DNA of 64,000 nt, taken from contig CM050448.1 of NCBI GenBank assembly GCA_027563935.2, forward strand, positions 125,589,190 to 125,653,189, in the 5' to 3' direction. Of the stretch, positions 63,394-64,000 are shown in pieces (the stretch's first letter is position 1; each line of letters opens with the position of its first letter). This DNA comes from Costus lasius. Its lineage: Eukaryota > Streptophyta > Magnoliopsida > Zingiberales > Costaceae. The notes beneath the pieces are model-generated. The model worked only from the letters and a program-made list of their open reading frames with translations. It was not told the origin of the DNA and did not search any database. Made by a program: the position numbers and the translations under genes.

Positions 63394-64000
63394 GTTGAAC
63401 GAAAATCTGGTTCTCCTTAAACCCTACTCCAAAAACCCTTGGTCAAAATCGAATTTTTTTTTTCGTCGTAGAGCCACCAAACCAATCTCCTGCCACTTTA
63501 GCAGACAAAAAAAGGTAAAATTTTGAAAAAGAAAACACTGAAAAACCAAAGAGAAATCATCAATGCATAAATAAGCGAGTGAGTTCTTACTTTAGGCGAG
63601 GATCAGCAGGAGGAAAAATCAGTTTTTTATTGAAGTAAATGCCGTGGGCTCGAAATCCTTCTAATGCTCTACTCTGCTTTGGAGAGAAACAAGGGCGGCG
63701 CTCGAAAAGTAGCAGAGTAGGCTCCAGCAACAGTGGAGGGAGACTGGGAGCTGTGGGTAAGGCCAAGGGGGAGGAATTAATGCCATCAATGAGTCCCACC
63801 CACTGAATTAGTGGCATTATCATTAATCTGATTCTTGATGCATATCTATCGAATCGAGTCACATCCAAGTGCATCAGATGCAGTTAGATTTCAATTTTTT
63901 TTTTCTTTAGGAAAAGAAGAAGATCGCAGTCTGATTTCTTTTGAGAATGTAACTGTGACGTCAGATTGCAAAGTTGACTTTTACACATCACTACTTATTT
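63394..64000 (-). promoter_or_regulatory. Upstream region/5' leader of the At3g27210-like gene
   Basis: On the minus strand a possible donor (cctaaa|gtaaga near 63590) and acceptor (tttttcag near 63541-63548) suggest a leader intron before the ATG. A 95-codon frame at 63874-63587 matches no family and is more likely leader sequence. Confidence 0.3.

Overview
This 64 kb window is plant nuclear DNA. Three things show it: split genes with GT-AG introns, an SBP-box transcription factor carrying a miR156 site, and a plant cytokinin-receptor histidine kinase. The intergenic DNA and introns are AT-rich and full of plant transposon relics. The SPL protein resembles the monocot SPL16/SPL18 group (N-terminal [19 protein letters not shown]). 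Two introns exceed 10 kb because of repeat insertion. Together these suggest a monocot with large introns, palm-like perhaps, but the species cannot be fixed from the sequence.

Layout from left to right. (1) 1.0-3.2 kb, plus strand: three exons of a p24-beta (emp24/GOLD) secretory cargo-receptor gene. The signal peptide is out of frame and no membrane-anchor exon is visible, so it looks like a pseudogene. (2) 3.3-12.6 kb: no gene seen; MITE-like elements, simple repeats and a GC-rich insertion. (3) 12.6-19.8 kb, plus strand: an apparently intact AHK3-type cytokinin receptor with ten coding exons (1008 aa), preceded by a leader with an intron and two short uORFs. (4) 19.8-24.4 kb: the 3' tail-to-tail space, with two inverted-terminal-repeat elements. 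(5) 24.5-40.6 kb, minus strand: an SPL16/SPL18-like gene of three exons (416 aa) whose 14.4 kb first intron splits the SBP domain and holds a dead Ty1/copia element, a PIF/Harbinger-type MITE and large AT microsatellites. (6) 40.6-44.9 kb: intergenic, with a 340 bp palindrome. (7) about 44.9-58.9 kb, minus strand: a TITAN-like/CENATAC (CCDC84) gene with a 10.5 kb intron holding a decayed hAT transposase. (8) 60.2-63.4 kb, minus strand: an At3g27210-like gene of unknown function with a 120 bp minisatellite in its first intron.

The genes do not form a functional cluster, as is usual for plant chromosomes. Two deal with development: cytokinin perception through a phosphorelay, and miR156-controlled SPL transcription. 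The TITAN-like protein is a zinc-finger protein whose animal relative belongs to the minor spliceosome. The more unusual content is in the repeats: a GGTACC-rich family with inverted ends scattered at about eight places, a nested GC-rich minisatellite inside a MITE, and a higher-order minisatellite open over 243 codons in the sense direction of its host gene. I did not find a convincing new multi-gene system.
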